Position numbers and translations under genes: made by a program
Assembly (NCBI GenBank): GCA_019671005.1
Contig: CM033747.1
Span: forward strand, 21,293,188 to 21,357,187
Source: Hibiscus mutabilis
Lineage: Eukaryota; Streptophyta; Magnoliopsida; Malvales; Malvaceae
DNA length: 64,000 nucleotides
Direction: 5' to 3'
Part shown: positions 1-11,368 of the stretch, one piece after another
Position numbering within the stretch: position 1 is the first letter of the stretch
How the letters are laid out: each line of letters opens with the position of its first letter
Notes under the pieces: model-generated
Told to the model about the DNA's origin: nothing
What the model saw: the letters and a program-made list of their open reading frames with translations, nothing else
Databases searched by the model: none

Positions 1-699
1 TTTCTCGACCTTCATTTATTCCTTCATCTTTTCTTATTCTTTTGTTTTCTTCATTATCTCATAAATGAGAAGAGACCCCATGAGAGCATCGAGCTTTAAA
101 GTCTTGAGATCCTTTGCTTCGATGATGGTGGTTCTCTTACCATCCCAAGACTCGGGAAGAGAATAGATAAGCTTTTGATAAGCTTTTTCTCCGGAATGTC
201 TTCTTCGAATCCTTTTAGACCATTGACTATAATAGAGAATCAATCGAGCATCTTTGAAATATCTTCATCCAGCTCCATCTTAAAGTTCTCGTAGCTTAGA
301 TGTAGGAGTCCAATCTTGGTCTCTTTTACCTCGTTGGTGCCTTCGTACGTAACTTCTAGCTTATCCCATATCTCTTTCGCACTTGTGCAAGAAGCCATCT
401 TTAAGTACTCAACTGGTCCAAGAGAGTAAAAGAGCATATGCATAGCTTTGTCATTAATTTGTAGCTTTTTCTGATCTTTATCGGTCATCTTATGCTTGGA
501 CTTTGGAATGAGCCGGTCACCTTCTCTCTTCATCGAAATAGCCAGCCCATCTTCTACTACATCTCAAATGAGGTAGGTCATGGGATTTTATGAAGAGCTC
601 CATATGATTCTACCAATAGGGACAGTTATCCCCATTGAAATAAGGAGGCTTAGTGATGGATTGAGACTCGTAAAGGTTGTTTCTAGAAGTAGATGCCAT
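1..699 (-). pseudogene. Ty1/copia gag (UBN2-type), 5' part, decayed
   Basis: Capsid-region polyprotein of a copia LTR retrotransposon, read on the minus strand from the ATG at 699-697. The first residues run MASTSRNNLYESQSITKPPY followed by FNGDNCPYW, the usual gag N-terminal pattern of copia elements, and then a TAG stop after the tryptophan. A later segment (533-240) carries MHMLFYSLGPVEYLKMASC and AKEIWDKLEVTYEGT, typical of the UBN2/gag-polypeptide family; 243-34 continues with a segment containing LIYSLPESWDGKRTT in another frame. It is therefore interrupted by at least one stop and a frameshift. The element runs off the left edge of the window, so protease, integrase and RT are not seen. 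Identification as copia gag is firm; the lineage (Sirevirus-like) is inferred from the LTR. Confidence 0.85.
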
Positions 700-769
700 G
701 GCTTGATCGTTTATTGATTGAATCACCTTTAGGATCGCCTCAACGGTGGTTATACCTTCAATTGAGTGT

Positions 770-782
770 GGCTCTGATACCA
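770..782 (-). other. Primer-binding site (tRNA-iMet) of the copia element
   Basis: On the minus strand this reads TGGTATCAGAGCC, complementary to the 3' end of plant initiator methionine tRNA. It lies two bases from the LTR end (TG at 785 on the plus strand), 71 bp upstream of the gag ATG, exactly where a minus-strand primer site should be. Confidence 0.9.
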
Positions 783-784
783 AT

Positions 785-1890
785 TGTTGGGATGATCAAT
801 CAATGGAGAAAGTAGCCAATAGGGGGTGAATTGGCTATTAAAAATTTGGAAGCAAGTTGGAAGAATAAAAGCAATGGGACACAACAAGGTTTATGTCCAC
901 TACCTTAGCTTCATACTAAGGATTTCAACAAATTCACTAAAGAATTCTTCCCCTTTTGTAGGCTTAGGAGGCAACCGTTACAAGATCAAAGCATTCTACC
1001 CAAAGCTTTGATAGACCCACTCTTTTTACAAGGATAAAAATTGGCAAATGAATAAAATCCTCACAAGGTAATAATTTGCCCAATTACAAGATCACTTAAC
1101 CCAATCTTGAGAATAAATAATACAAATTTTCTCATTCAAGAGGGTTACAAAAGATTTGACTCTAATAGGCTCAAGATGTTGGATTTTTGCTTGAAGGCTT
1201 GTAAGTTGATCAATAGTTGTTGTAGCAGCTTTTGGAGACTTCAATGTATACCTCTTTATTGATTTCTACCATTTGGGTGGTTGAGGAATTGAATATAACC
1301 GTTGGAGAGCCATTTTCCCGCAATAAATACAGTCTGCCAACTAACCGTATCGGTACGAGGGCTTGCCGTATCGGTACCTGACACACAAAAATATAATCAT
1401 TGTACAAAGGGGTATCAATATGCGGAAAGGGCGTATCAGTACGGTATGTCAAAAATACAAAGGCGTACCATAATGATATCACCATATCAGTACGGGGCTT
1501 ACTCACTGGAATCCTTTTTGTTTGAGAAACAAAAACCATATCGATACGCATATGAGCGTATCGGTTCGCTATAACCGATTTTTAAAGTTTGGGATTCCAA
1601 TAAATTGACAAGGCACCAGTTAAGTTTAAAATGCAAAAGATTTACAAAATCTAACACTCTGTATCGGTACGGGTTATAATTGTATCGATACTCGTATAGC
1701 CATTGTTTCCCAGCTTGAATGGCATATCAAAACAGATACATAGCGTATCGAAACACCGTACCAGAATGGGCACAAGTCGTGTCGGTACGCGATAGCCAAT
1801 TGCTTAAAATATTTTCCAGTAGCAAAGGGTTGTATCGATACGGGAAAGGGAGTATCGATACGCCTAGGAAAATTTTGGCTATTTGAGTAC
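785..1890 (-). repeat. 5' LTR of the copia element (right end uncertain)
   Basis: The inner end is defined by the primer site: on the plus strand the LTR begins TGTTGGGATGATC. The outer end is not defined: no matching second LTR lies in the window and no clear CA plus target-site duplication was found, so 1890 is only where the palindrome cluster stops. Open frames inside it (826-1011, 1210-1574) are non-coding by context. The promoter half should lie at the right, which is where the CGTATCGGTACG cluster is. Confidence 0.6.
1345..1864. repeat. Cluster of CGTATCGGTACG-like palindromic motifs in copia LTR
   Basis: About a dozen near-copies of a 10-12 bp palindromic core occur within 520 bp: GTATCGGTACG at 1347 and 1368 (last base differs), GTATCAGTACGG near 1433 and 1485, ATATCGATACGC near 1540, GTATCGGTACGG at 1661, GTATCGATAC at 1682, GTGTCGGTACGC near 1780, GTATCGATACGG at 1832 and GTATCGATACGC at 1852. 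Spacing is irregular. Sirevirus LTRs are known to carry clusters of conserved palindromes upstream of the promoter; assignment to that class is inference. Confidence 0.75.
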
Positions 1891-2911
1891 AAAAACTCTT
1901 GTAGCATCGAGTGTTGTGGGTAGAGACGTCTTCCTTAGGAGGAAATAGTTTATCTTTTGAGTCTACTTGCTTCTGTTCGCATGAGATATAGGTTTTTTTG
2001 TCATTGTAGCGTCACCATGCTTTGGCATCGATGGAACGGGGGCATCTCCCATAGGAGGCATCTCATACCCTTGGAGAGGCTATCATGTGTGGGGTTGAGG
2101 CATCTCCTACCCTTGCATAATTGAGAGTTATGGAGTGAAGCTCTTATCGACACTCTATGTAGCATCGAGCGCTATGAGTTGATGTATCTCCTTTTATGCT
2201 CTCGGAGGATTTCTCTAGAAAAGCGCAGAGGTATTCTCTCGGGCATACCCGCATGTTTGTAGAAACAACATATGTAGACATCTCCCTTGAGAGGCAGTTA
2301 TTTATTCGTAGAGCCCGCATACTTTTGCTGACATGGGACATAAACTTCTCCATCCTTGTAGCATCGCGACGCTTTTGGCATCGACGGGACTGAGGCATTC
2401 TTTATTTTTGTAGAACCAGTTGAGAGTAGGGGTCCAAATATGGCCCCTTGGAGAGATATAAAGGCGGAGAGGTCAGACTCGTATTGACCCGTGCGAATAC
2501 AAAGTTTTCTGCGTAGATTACCTTTACACTTTTTGTAGAATCATACATGAGGTACGGCAGAGTTATTTTCGTGCCCTTTGTAAAAACAGTCAAAATTTGG
2601 AGGCGCTATATAGGTGGTGGAAACCCAAAACATGTAATGAAAACATGCGTGGAAGTATGTAGTTATTCATTCAAGTAATACTTTCTGAATTACTCTTAGG
2701 ACTGTACCAAGTTTCAAAGGTGTTCGAATAAAGCGGGTTTCCCCGATACCTAGACGTTTGGAGGAGTGTGCATTTTTAGTGGTGACTATTCGTTGGAGAG
2801 ATGTTTGTAGAAGATGTCGTGTAGTGTAAGTTCTTTTATTCCATTTGTTGGAGGGTCCTCCGCACTTTCTTTAATCCAGCACACAGAAGTAGCTACGAAG
2901 CAAAGGTCAAT
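1891..2911. repeat. Unclassified repeat; 2500-2911 recurs inverted at 27.0-27.4 kb
   Basis: No coding region is recognisable. 1891-2400 holds four irregular repeats starting TGTAGC(A/G)TCG (near 1900, 2008, 2159 and 2370), some followed by a GGCATCGA(T/C)GG segment. From about 2500 to 2911 the sequence matches the reverse complement of about 27020-27440 at moderate identity; shared landmarks are CGTGCCC(T)TTGTA, TTATTCATTC, ATTCGTTGGAGAGATGTTTG and a CGAATAAAG(C/T)GGGTTTCCCC tract. The match ends where the Tat 5' LTR begins. It may be an LTR end or an uncharacterised dispersed repeat. Confidence 0.6.
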
Positions 2912-4751
2912 ATTAAATTATTATTATTATATTTATGTTATATATTAAAGGTCCATTTAGTTATTTATTTTATACTATCATTATTATTATTATTATTATT
3001 ATTATATTTATGTTATATAAATTAAATTGAAAGAACCCAAAAATATATTAATTAAATAAATAGACCAATTAAATATATCAGTCTTTTTATACATTTCAAT
3101 CCATATTAAATTAACAGTCCTTTTACAAAACTTAAGGTCCAACACACATATATATATATATATATACCGGCCCAATAGACCCAAACTATATTAAAATCCT
3201 AACCCTAATTGAGCTAAAAGCCTAATTTCTTATTGTCTTGTGCGCAACCCATTTCCAACCATCAGATCTACATGATCTAACGGTCCAAGATAGAGGCAAA
3301 AAGGGACCTTTCCTCTCCTCATGCGTGCGTGCAAGCCACGGATGGAGACCATTCGCCTTCCATTTGCGCGAGTGAAGCCACACGCCTGATCTCTTCAACA
3401 GCAAGAGCCTTCTCTCTGGTCCCCCTTTCTTTTCGGCAGCCACGACAACATGGGCAAAAAAAGAGAATGTCAGATGGTACATGGGAATAAAAATAAAGAA
3501 TTTCATAACACAACGGTAAAGTGGCAGATGAATACAAACAAAGAAAATGCAGCAACCAATCATGAATTTTTATTTATTTTATTTTCCATGTAAATCCATG
3601 TCATTCAGAGTATATATACGAAAACCCTAAGCTTTGTAATCCATCTGTGGATTATTCAGAATCAATAGAAAGAAAAGCAATTTCAGAGGTATTTTCTCTA
3701 TATAGTTTATTTTTTAAATCAAAAGCGAAAGGGAAAAGGGATTAGGGTTTACTTGTCTTTGATCTCAGGCCACGCCTCCGTTCAAGGTGGTTGAGGTTGG
3801 TGTCGCCGATAAACGACACCCCTTTATCTTCTCTCTTCGTTTTTCCAGAAACATTTTTATCTAAAAAAAGGATATTTGTTTTGGTTTCGGTTTTCAAAGG
3901 GTTTTAGATAAACGAGGGTTCGTTTTGAAAATCTGAAGTAGGATATGGGTTTAGGAGGAAAAAAGGTGAAAAGATTTGTTTTTTGAATTCTTCGGTGCTG
4001 GGGAGAAGCCGACGATGACGTTCTGCAACACCCAAGACTGCGAAAGACCGCCAAGATCTGGGTTCTTACTTGAGTTCTTGAAGAACTCAAGGACATTTCA
4101 GAGAATATGTTAAGTTGGGTTTTGATCGTTTTTTGGAATGAAAGCAAATGGAGTCTGTTTATCAATTTTGATATTTATACTTAATTTTGAAAATGGTTTT
4201 ATCGCGTTTTAAATCCCTCTGCCTCTTCCAAATCTTTTTTACAGCCCCTCTTGTTTTTAAATGTTTCAATTTTGTCATTTTTCTTCATTTTGGTCCCAAA
4301 TCCTGGTGATATATTTACCCTTCTGATCATTGCCCTTTTAGTTTATTCGATTACGTATTTATTTACTTTCATGCAATTTACATTTCAATATTGTTGTTTT
4401 AATTTATTTAATTCTGTCCTTTAATTAAGTGCTTTATTTACCTTTTTAGATTTGATTTGTATGGTGTGATTTATGCATTTGTTCTAATCATGCTTATGGC
4501 ATATTTGTTTTCAGCTTTTGTTTTTTTCATAATAAAAATTGTGTTACTCTTTTAATTTTAATATGTATATAAATTGTTTCTATTTCATGTAATTTATTTT
4601 TGTTAATATCTTAATTCATGTTTTTTTATATGGTATTATTTTACTAGCATATGTAGAGTTTTTATAATATATATAGATTCCATATTTTACCATACATATT
4701 TTTTTTTACCATATCTATATCCTATATTACATCTTATTACCTATGTAAATA

Positions 4752-5442
4752 GAGTTAATTACATCATACGTCCCTAAACTATCACCCTAATTTTAAATTA
4801 GAGGTTTGTCCAATTAAATTTACTAATTTAGATGTTTGGTAAATAATGAATTAAAATAGCTGATAGAGGTGAAACCTCTAATTTAGAAAAAGCTGCTAAT
4901 AGGAGCTTTTGAAATTAGAGATTTTGACATAAGAGTTAATCTTTTTACCCTTATCAATTATCAAAAATCTCCAAATAACGTAAATTTAACATTTTCTATT
5001 TTAATTCTCAACCCTCACATATTTACATTGTGACATTTGTAAACTAATATTTTTTCTTTTTTTATTCTCACACATTTATATTTATATTTGTATTTAAATT
5101 TAATATTTAATTAAATTGTATTAAAATTAATTATATAAATAATAAATTAATATATAGATCCTTCAAATATGTTTAGTAATGTTATATTAAGAGAATTATT
5201 TTTTATAATCTAATTAACATTAATAGATACAAAATATTGATAACTAATATACAATTTAAATAAGTATCGAATATAATCATATCCTTATATGTCATTTTGC
5301 TTGTTTAAATAATCAAACATAATCAGGTTATTTTACCAAATACTTTTATACAATCAGCTAATATAATTCGCTAGTCAAATCGGCTAATGCAATCAGCTAT
5401 CAGCTAATAGCTAATGTAATCCGCTAATTGCCAAACAAGGCC
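4752..5442 (-). mobile_element. MITE, family 1, copy in the 5' LTR
   Basis: The 3' LTR lacks this segment at the equivalent site, so it is an insertion. It is the reverse complement of most of 13942-15183. Its right end is CTAATTGCCAAACAAGGCC, which matches the inverted left end of the other copy (GGTCTTATTTGGCAATAAGC). The left end is poorly preserved: the expected CCCTGTTTGGTAAACAG end is missing and about 40 bp of other sequence stands there. No coding capacity. A hAT- or Harbinger-like non-autonomous DNA transposon is the likely class. Confidence 0.7.
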
Positions 5443-5775
5443 TATATCTATTTTAAATTTATTTGTATGTATTATGTATCCTTTCTTTACTTATTTATAT
5501 TATTAAATCTATTATGTATATACCATATTATATTTTTCCATTTAAACCGTACATTATATTTCCATGTGTTTGTGTCTTTTCATAAAAAGTGATTTCCCAA
5601 CTTTATATATATATATATATATTTACATATATATATATATATATTACATTTTTAGATATTATATATATTTACGTACCTCGTGTATATATATTTATATCAT
5701 AGCTCATATATATTATATTGTTTCCATATTTTGATATAGTTATAGTATTTTACATGCGCGTAATATATATATATA

Positions 5776-5991
5776 TGATCTACTTACACTGAATGTAAAT
5801 TCTTAATTTTACACTTTTTTAGATCGTTGGATGAGAGAAATTGATGACTAAGATTAACTCTTACTTTTTTCCAAGTGATAATCTTCACATAACCCACTGT
5901 TAATCACAGCCATATGTTTCACTCATCCAACGATCCAAAAAACGTGTAAATGTTAAAAAAATTTAAACTGTGTAACTGGATCCTATCCCTA
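5776..5991. mobile_element. MITE, family 2, with long terminal inverted repeats
   Basis: Present in the 5' LTR and absent from the 3' LTR, where TACATGCGCATAATATATAT runs straight on to GTGTATCATG. The two ends form imperfect inverted repeats of about 50-55 bp; paired landmarks are GATCTACTTACAC against GGATCCAGTTACAC at the tips, and TTAGATCGTTGGATGAG against TTGGATCGTTGGATGAG inside. The flanks are AT repeats, so the target duplication cannot be fixed. Long inverted repeats and an AT-rich target suggest a Mutator-like MITE. Confidence 0.7.
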
Positions 5992-6504
5992 GATATATAT
6001 GTGTATCACGTTTACATGTCATCTCCATCATATTTATTTTGGCCATCATCTTGTCCATGCATATTTATATTTGTTGCATTAGTTAGGCCTTAAAATTCTG
6101 GAATCCTATTGGGAGTGTTGTCCTGGGTCTTCGGGCATCATCTTCTTTGAGTACCATGAACTATGAGGTGGTTTTGTATTCGAATCGTATGATCATGCAT
6201 GCATGCATTTTTAGGGATTAGATGTTAAATTAGATCAGATTTTATTTTTTAATAAATACGATACGAACCCTTTAGGTATCGATTTTTGGGCGTGATGGGG
6301 GTGCGAACCATTCCCCACTCGTAACCGACTCTCGAACCTATTGAATCTCTGGTTTTATTTTTGGTGTCCGGACTACCTTATCCAAGTGATCAGTGGCGAT
6401 TCCTTTAGTTTTATTTTAAAATATAAGCTTTTTCAAATCCCCCCTAAAATATTTTTTCAAAGCGTGGGAACACTTATATCAATTTTCATTTAGTCGCTAC
6501 AGCA

Positions 6505-6517
6505 TGGCGACTCCGCC
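6505..6517 (+). other. Primer-binding site (tRNA-Arg) of the Tat element
   Basis: TGGCGACTCCGCC follows the LTR terminal CA directly. The first ten bases are complementary to the 3' end of plant tRNA-Arg, the primer used by Ogre/Tat elements. Confidence 0.8.
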
Positions 6518-7649
6518 GGGGACAAATTTTTTTCAAAAAACAAAAAAAAAGAGTCAAGTCTTATCTTATTTATTAAGAAAAATGGAAATTTGATTTAATT
6601 AAATTTTTAATCCCTAACCTTGTTTGTTACCGCTTTGTTTTGCACGATGTTTGATATAAATTGACGTTCATGCATTAGCTATCCGAGCTTCGTCCCTCGA
6701 TAAGTGGGAGTGTTCACTTCCTTTCATGGGGTATTCACCTCCGTATAGGATTGTGATTTGCTTTCGGGATACGATCCTTATATTTCGCGGGGTCTACTCC
6801 TCTGTATGGTATAAGGACTCTTATCCTCCCGAATCGATGTCTTATTATCTTAGTAGGTAATAATGATAGTTCGAGTACCCTTAGTACTTTAGAACCTAAC
6901 CGAATATAGTGGCCCATAAGAGCCCACCCTTTATAGCCATGCCGGAATGTTATCCGTTTAGCGGTAACCCTGTTAGGCCTTATTTGATTTATTTATGCCT
7001 TTGCTTGCTATATATATGCCATGTATGATTTAATTGCTTTAATTATTTGATTATTTGTTTTTTGTTATTTAATTAGCTTATTTGATTATTCACCGTACTA
7101 ACTTTATTTTTTTGGTGTTTTCTTTTTCTTTCTTTTTGCATTCATTATTATTTGTACATATCATAGGTGTTAATTTAAGAACATTTCTATATTAGGAGGT
7201 TGTCATAACGAGAGATACGTTATGTAGTACAAAGAATGATAATACTACGATTTGGAGTTGGTCTGAGCGAAAGCATATAGAAAGAGAAGATAGTTTGACA
7301 TAGGGACATGTATTAGAGGCAACCGATCATGTTCAGTTCGTTTCCAAACTGATTGATTTGCAAGAGAGTTAAAGGAATTGGGGCACCAAGTGTGCATATT
7401 GTTTCGTGAAGTCAAGATTCTATGAAGGATAGCTAGTCAATACGTGTCAATCTTTTGTAATCAGACATCTTCTCTTAATGAAAGTTTTTCTAAAGGAATA
7501 TTTACGAATCAACGCCTTATTTGCATTCATCCTTGTATTTTATATTAAGTGCTTACCTTTAATTATTTATTTATGTTATTCATATGCCGCATTGCATACA
7601 TTAATTCATAAAACAAATAAAATTAATTGTTGGGGGTTCTGTGGCAGAA
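6518..7649 (+). other. Tat element leader, no recognised gene
   Basis: Untranslated leader between primer site and gag. It holds short A/T tracts (6525-6550) and a stretch at 6690-6900 with reiterated GGGGTATTCACCTCC / GGGGTCTACTCCTC phrases. Short frames here (for example 6735-6917 minus and the start of 7478-7750 plus) have no recognisable domain. Confidence 0.6.
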
Positions 7650-9416
7650 TTCTTAGTAATCAAAGATTCTGCATTCACACTTTACCCGACACCAAAAAAA
7701 GGCAAATTGAGGAGAGTTTTGCTAAGTTGGAAGCTGATTTGAGGGGATAGTTGGAACGTACTCAACAAGATTTGAGGGACACTATAATCAAGTCTTGGCA
7801 AGATATAATGAAGCAACTAGCCTAGTTGATAAGGCCCAAGACTGTGGAGGACCAAAGAGCAAAAGAATTTGTTGAAAGCCTTAGTTAGGGGATGGAAGAC
7901 CCTTCTTTTCCCCCATTTTTGTTGTCACCACTCCTAAGCCCCCGCAAAGGGTGGCTACCCACGGAGATGGAACAACTTCGCATTAGGTGGGTGCCTCCAC
8001 CCATGCTCTACCCGGATTGGTCTTCATTCATGGAGAAAATTCCAGGGATAACGTTTCAGATTTAGATGAGATGGAGAAACTAAATAAGGTCAAGGTAGAA
8101 TTCTCGAAACAACTCAAAAAACACGAAAAGACCTTGAAGAGAAATTCTGATCAAAGGAGGAATGAGAGGGGTCATACGGAATGAATGCTAGAGACCTCGG
8201 CTTCATTCCAAACTTCCAAGTACAAGACACCGAAATTTGAAAAGTTTGATGGGACTACTTGTCCTACTGCCCACATAACCATGTTCTATAGAAAGATGAC
8301 AGATTTCATTGGCAATAAGAAGTTGTTAATTCACTGATTTCAAGATAGCTTAGTAGGGCCCGCTATGAGGTGGTACAATCAATTAACTCGTGCTCAGATC
8401 AAGTCGTGGATGAATTTTGCTAAGGTTTTCACGAAATAGTATAAGTACATAACTGATATGGTCCCGAATCGACTCATGCTACAAGGTTTGGAAGAAAAGC
8501 ATAATGAGAGTTTAATCGGTATGCTCAGCGTTGGCGAGATGTGGTGGCACAAGTATAACCTCCACTTCGAGAAATTGAAATTTCTCCCATGTTTGTGGAT
8601 ACTTTGAAGGGGACACTCTATGACCGCATGATAAGTAACCCCATTGGCAATTTCGCGGATATGGTCATGACCAGTAAACGCATCGAAGTAGCTATCTAGA
8701 GTGGTAGAATTGATGGGGAGAAAATGCTTGGAAGAAATTCAAGAAAATGGATCATAAAGTGAACAACACAAGCACCTACGAGGCCCATAAGAACATTACT
8801 ATCTCACCTACTCAAGCTATAGTAAAAAATGTGCAAAGCTCTAATAGAAGAGAGACTAAGGGTCCCAAGAAGAAGAATGAAAAGATGTCTTTCACCCTTT
8901 TTGTCGGTGTCATACAAAGAGTTGTACTAACAACTACACAAGGCTGATTTGGTTCGACTATATTATGTTACTCCCTTTTAACCACCTTATCCTCCATGGT
9001 ATGATGTCAATGCACATTGCGAGTACCACAGAGTACTGGGGCACATAATAGAGAATTGTACGACATTCAAAAAAGTTGTACGAAACATGATAAAAATCAT
9101 AGTTTTAAAGTGTAATGAACCTAATATGGCAGCTAACCCACTTCCAAATCACGAAGGTCGAGGCATAAATGCTCTTGAAGATGTAGATGTTAAAAGAGTA
9201 AAGGTGGACGTGTCGGAAATCAAGTCCCCTTTAAGTTGGGTGTTCAAACAACTATGCATGAAAAGTTTGATCAAGCATAGCATGGAGAGTTTGCAAGACA
9301 TGTGTGGGGCATATTGTGAGTACCATCAGAAGGAAGGACATGAGATTAAATATTGTTCAAATTTTAAGCAGTTGGTTCAGGAAATGATGGACAACAAGAG
9401 GATTGAGTTTTTTTGA
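7650..9416 (+). pseudogene. Tat/Ogre-type gag, multiply stopped
   Basis: Capsid polyprotein remnant. The N-terminal region (about 7650-8200) is polar and helical (IEESFAKLEADLRG), as in Tat gag. The capsid core follows from 8215: YKTPKFEKFDGTTCPTAHI, a methionine/arginine-rich helix, then FQDSLVGPAMRWYNQLTRAQ and YKYITDMVPNRLMLQGLE, a recognisable Tat/Ogre gag signature. Near 9000 comes WYDVNAHCEYH..GH..ENC, a zinc-knuckle-like motif, and 9087-9416 contains NPLPNHEGRGINALED, then CEYHQKEGHEIKYCSNFK and a final LVQEMMDNKRIEFF. At least five in-frame stops and several frame changes make it non-functional. Nothing resembling protease follows. Confidence 0.85.
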
Positions 9417-9685
9417 GAAAGTTTAAAGGACTGGAGAGTTGGGTTGAATGATCAGTTCTATAATGGTTTATAATTTTGATGCATATTATCTGTGTTCTTT
9501 TATGTTTATGTTAGGTGTTAAGTTTCTTTGCATTTTGAATCTTTTTTTGAAGTAATGTGTGGAATCAACTTTGCTACTCTTTGCCCGAAAGTAGCAAAGA
9601 TCTTTTTGTAAGGGCATATGTTATGTTTGTGAATTCTAATTTCAATGAAAAGATGCATTTTTTCTTAGCATATAATGACCTTGAA

Positions 9686-9719
<34 letters not shown>

Positions 9720-11368
9720 GATCCCTTCTTACCTCCGTAGGTCTCTGATTTCACGCGCATGTTGTGTCATTGATTCTGATGCAAAGAACAGCCGAATGTT
9801 GAGATAACGATGAAGTGTGATTTTTTACTCAGCCTACTCTGGTCGGCAAAGCGTGAGAAACAAGACTACTACTCCTTTGATGATGAAAAAAATCTCCAAA
9901 ATTCACAAAAAGTGAAATGAACTAGGAAAATTTAACTGAGTAGATTTGCTTGAAATTAAAGTTCTAGGCGTAGTCTTCTATGCCCTAATAAGAATACATG
10001 GACTATAGCTGGCAGTCAAAATATAAAAAAATAAAAAAATGTAAAAATAAATGAATGAGCATTCGAATAAATCTTAGAGCACTTTGATGGAGCCATAGGG
10101 TTGACAAATCTAATAAGGAGCTATACTCCACTTGTTCAATACCTTGGTGTCAGAAATGAGTCCTTGAAGATACAAGTATAATAATAATAATAATAATAAT
10201 ACAATAATGGCTATTTACAATCAGAAGCACACACATGCACTTAGAATTTTACTCTTAGAATGATATTTTTGCACTTCACTGGTTAAACAAGTCTCGGAAG
10301 GTTGAACAAGTTTATGAATGGAGAAAAATAATGAGAACTAAAAGGAGTAGTTTTTGAGTGGATCAAGCAATACGATAATCATGAGGATGAACCGAGCGAT
10401 CTGGGAGAAATTTCACAACTTCAAATATCGCCACAACATTCAGAGTCTTCATAGACATAAGCCACGCTTGAAATGATCACTAGAGGGTTGAATATGAGAT
10501 GTTTTTGCATTCGATATCCAGGGCATCCTATTCCGTTTTTTCTTTATATTGAGATTTTGGTTTCCAAGTCTTGTATGTTAATCCAAAAAGGCATCATTCA
10601 TTTGAAATATCGATTAGCAAATTGACATTTTTATAAACAAAAAGATTTCTTTATATTGCTTCAGGGATAAATTTTGAGATGCAAGGTCGTGGATGCTAAT
10701 GATCGACCAAACACAGAGGAATAACTCATCAGTGATTATGGTGAGGATAATAAAAAGAATTCATACGCTAGACAGTTCAGGGACTTAAAGCAAGTTTCTG
10801 CCATGATGCTTTGATTGGTTCAGAGAAATGAAGAGCGAACCTTAATGAAAATAAGATGTCTGAACATAAGGAAAGTTTAAAGACTTGGGGGCATGTGTTC
10901 ACCCTAATGTTAAGATAGAGGAAAACTCTTCATGATGAGTCAAGGACAAGATAATAGTTGAATCCAAGTTGACTGGGGCAATGTTACAAAATAAGAACAC
11001 TACAAGAAGAAACATGTCATGTTTTGACCAACAAAAGTCAACGATTTCCTTTCAAGATGAGACAAAGGATGAAGTTTCAACAAAGACAACAAGCCAAAAG
11101 AAATTAAGATTGACTGATCAGAAAGCAAGAGTTTATCCCATCAATTCTGAAAATATCACAATTCATGCATCATATGTAGTTAGGCATCCCTAGGACATGA
11201 GCATGCTAACTCATATCATCAAATCATTTTGTCTATTTTGACAGGTATCCAAAATTAGCAAAGATTTTAATCTGCAACTTCATGTTTGGAGAGGTAGATC
11301 TGATTAAAGATTTCAATCCATGACTTTTGTTTATGAAGAACTGGATCACAATAAAGAATCAAGAGTTC
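9417..11368 (+). other. Tat element tail between gag and repeat array; no pol domains
   Basis: Nearly 2 kb where protease, RT, RNase H and integrase would normally stand; none of their motifs (YxDD-like, TDHxSL, HPQTDGQ-like) is seen in any frame. The only sizeable frame, 10969-11193, encodes a lysine-rich 74-residue peptide with no recognised family. Simple repeats: AT run near 9691-9716 and an ATA run at about 10179-10201. A hairpin GCTACT/AGTAGC with an 11-base loop lies near 9571-9593. Confidence 0.6.

Larger units (their letters stand above)
2951..6504 (+). repeat. Tat element 5' LTR
   Basis: Homologous to 12169-15997. It ends in CA at 6503-6504, directly before the primer site. Its left end is truncated: homology with the 3' LTR begins at CATTTAGTTATTT near 2952. 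Relative to the 3' LTR it keeps a segment of about 330 bp (about 3150-3480) that the partner has lost between short ACAT repeats, and it carries two insertions, at 4752-5442 and 5776-5991. Removing insertions brings both LTRs to roughly 2.4 kb of shared sequence. AT dinucleotide runs lie at 5610-5645. Confidence 0.85.

Noticed and set aside
1210..1574. Open frames on both strands in the copia LTR
   Set aside because: They translate the CGTATCGGTACG cluster and lie in an LTR.
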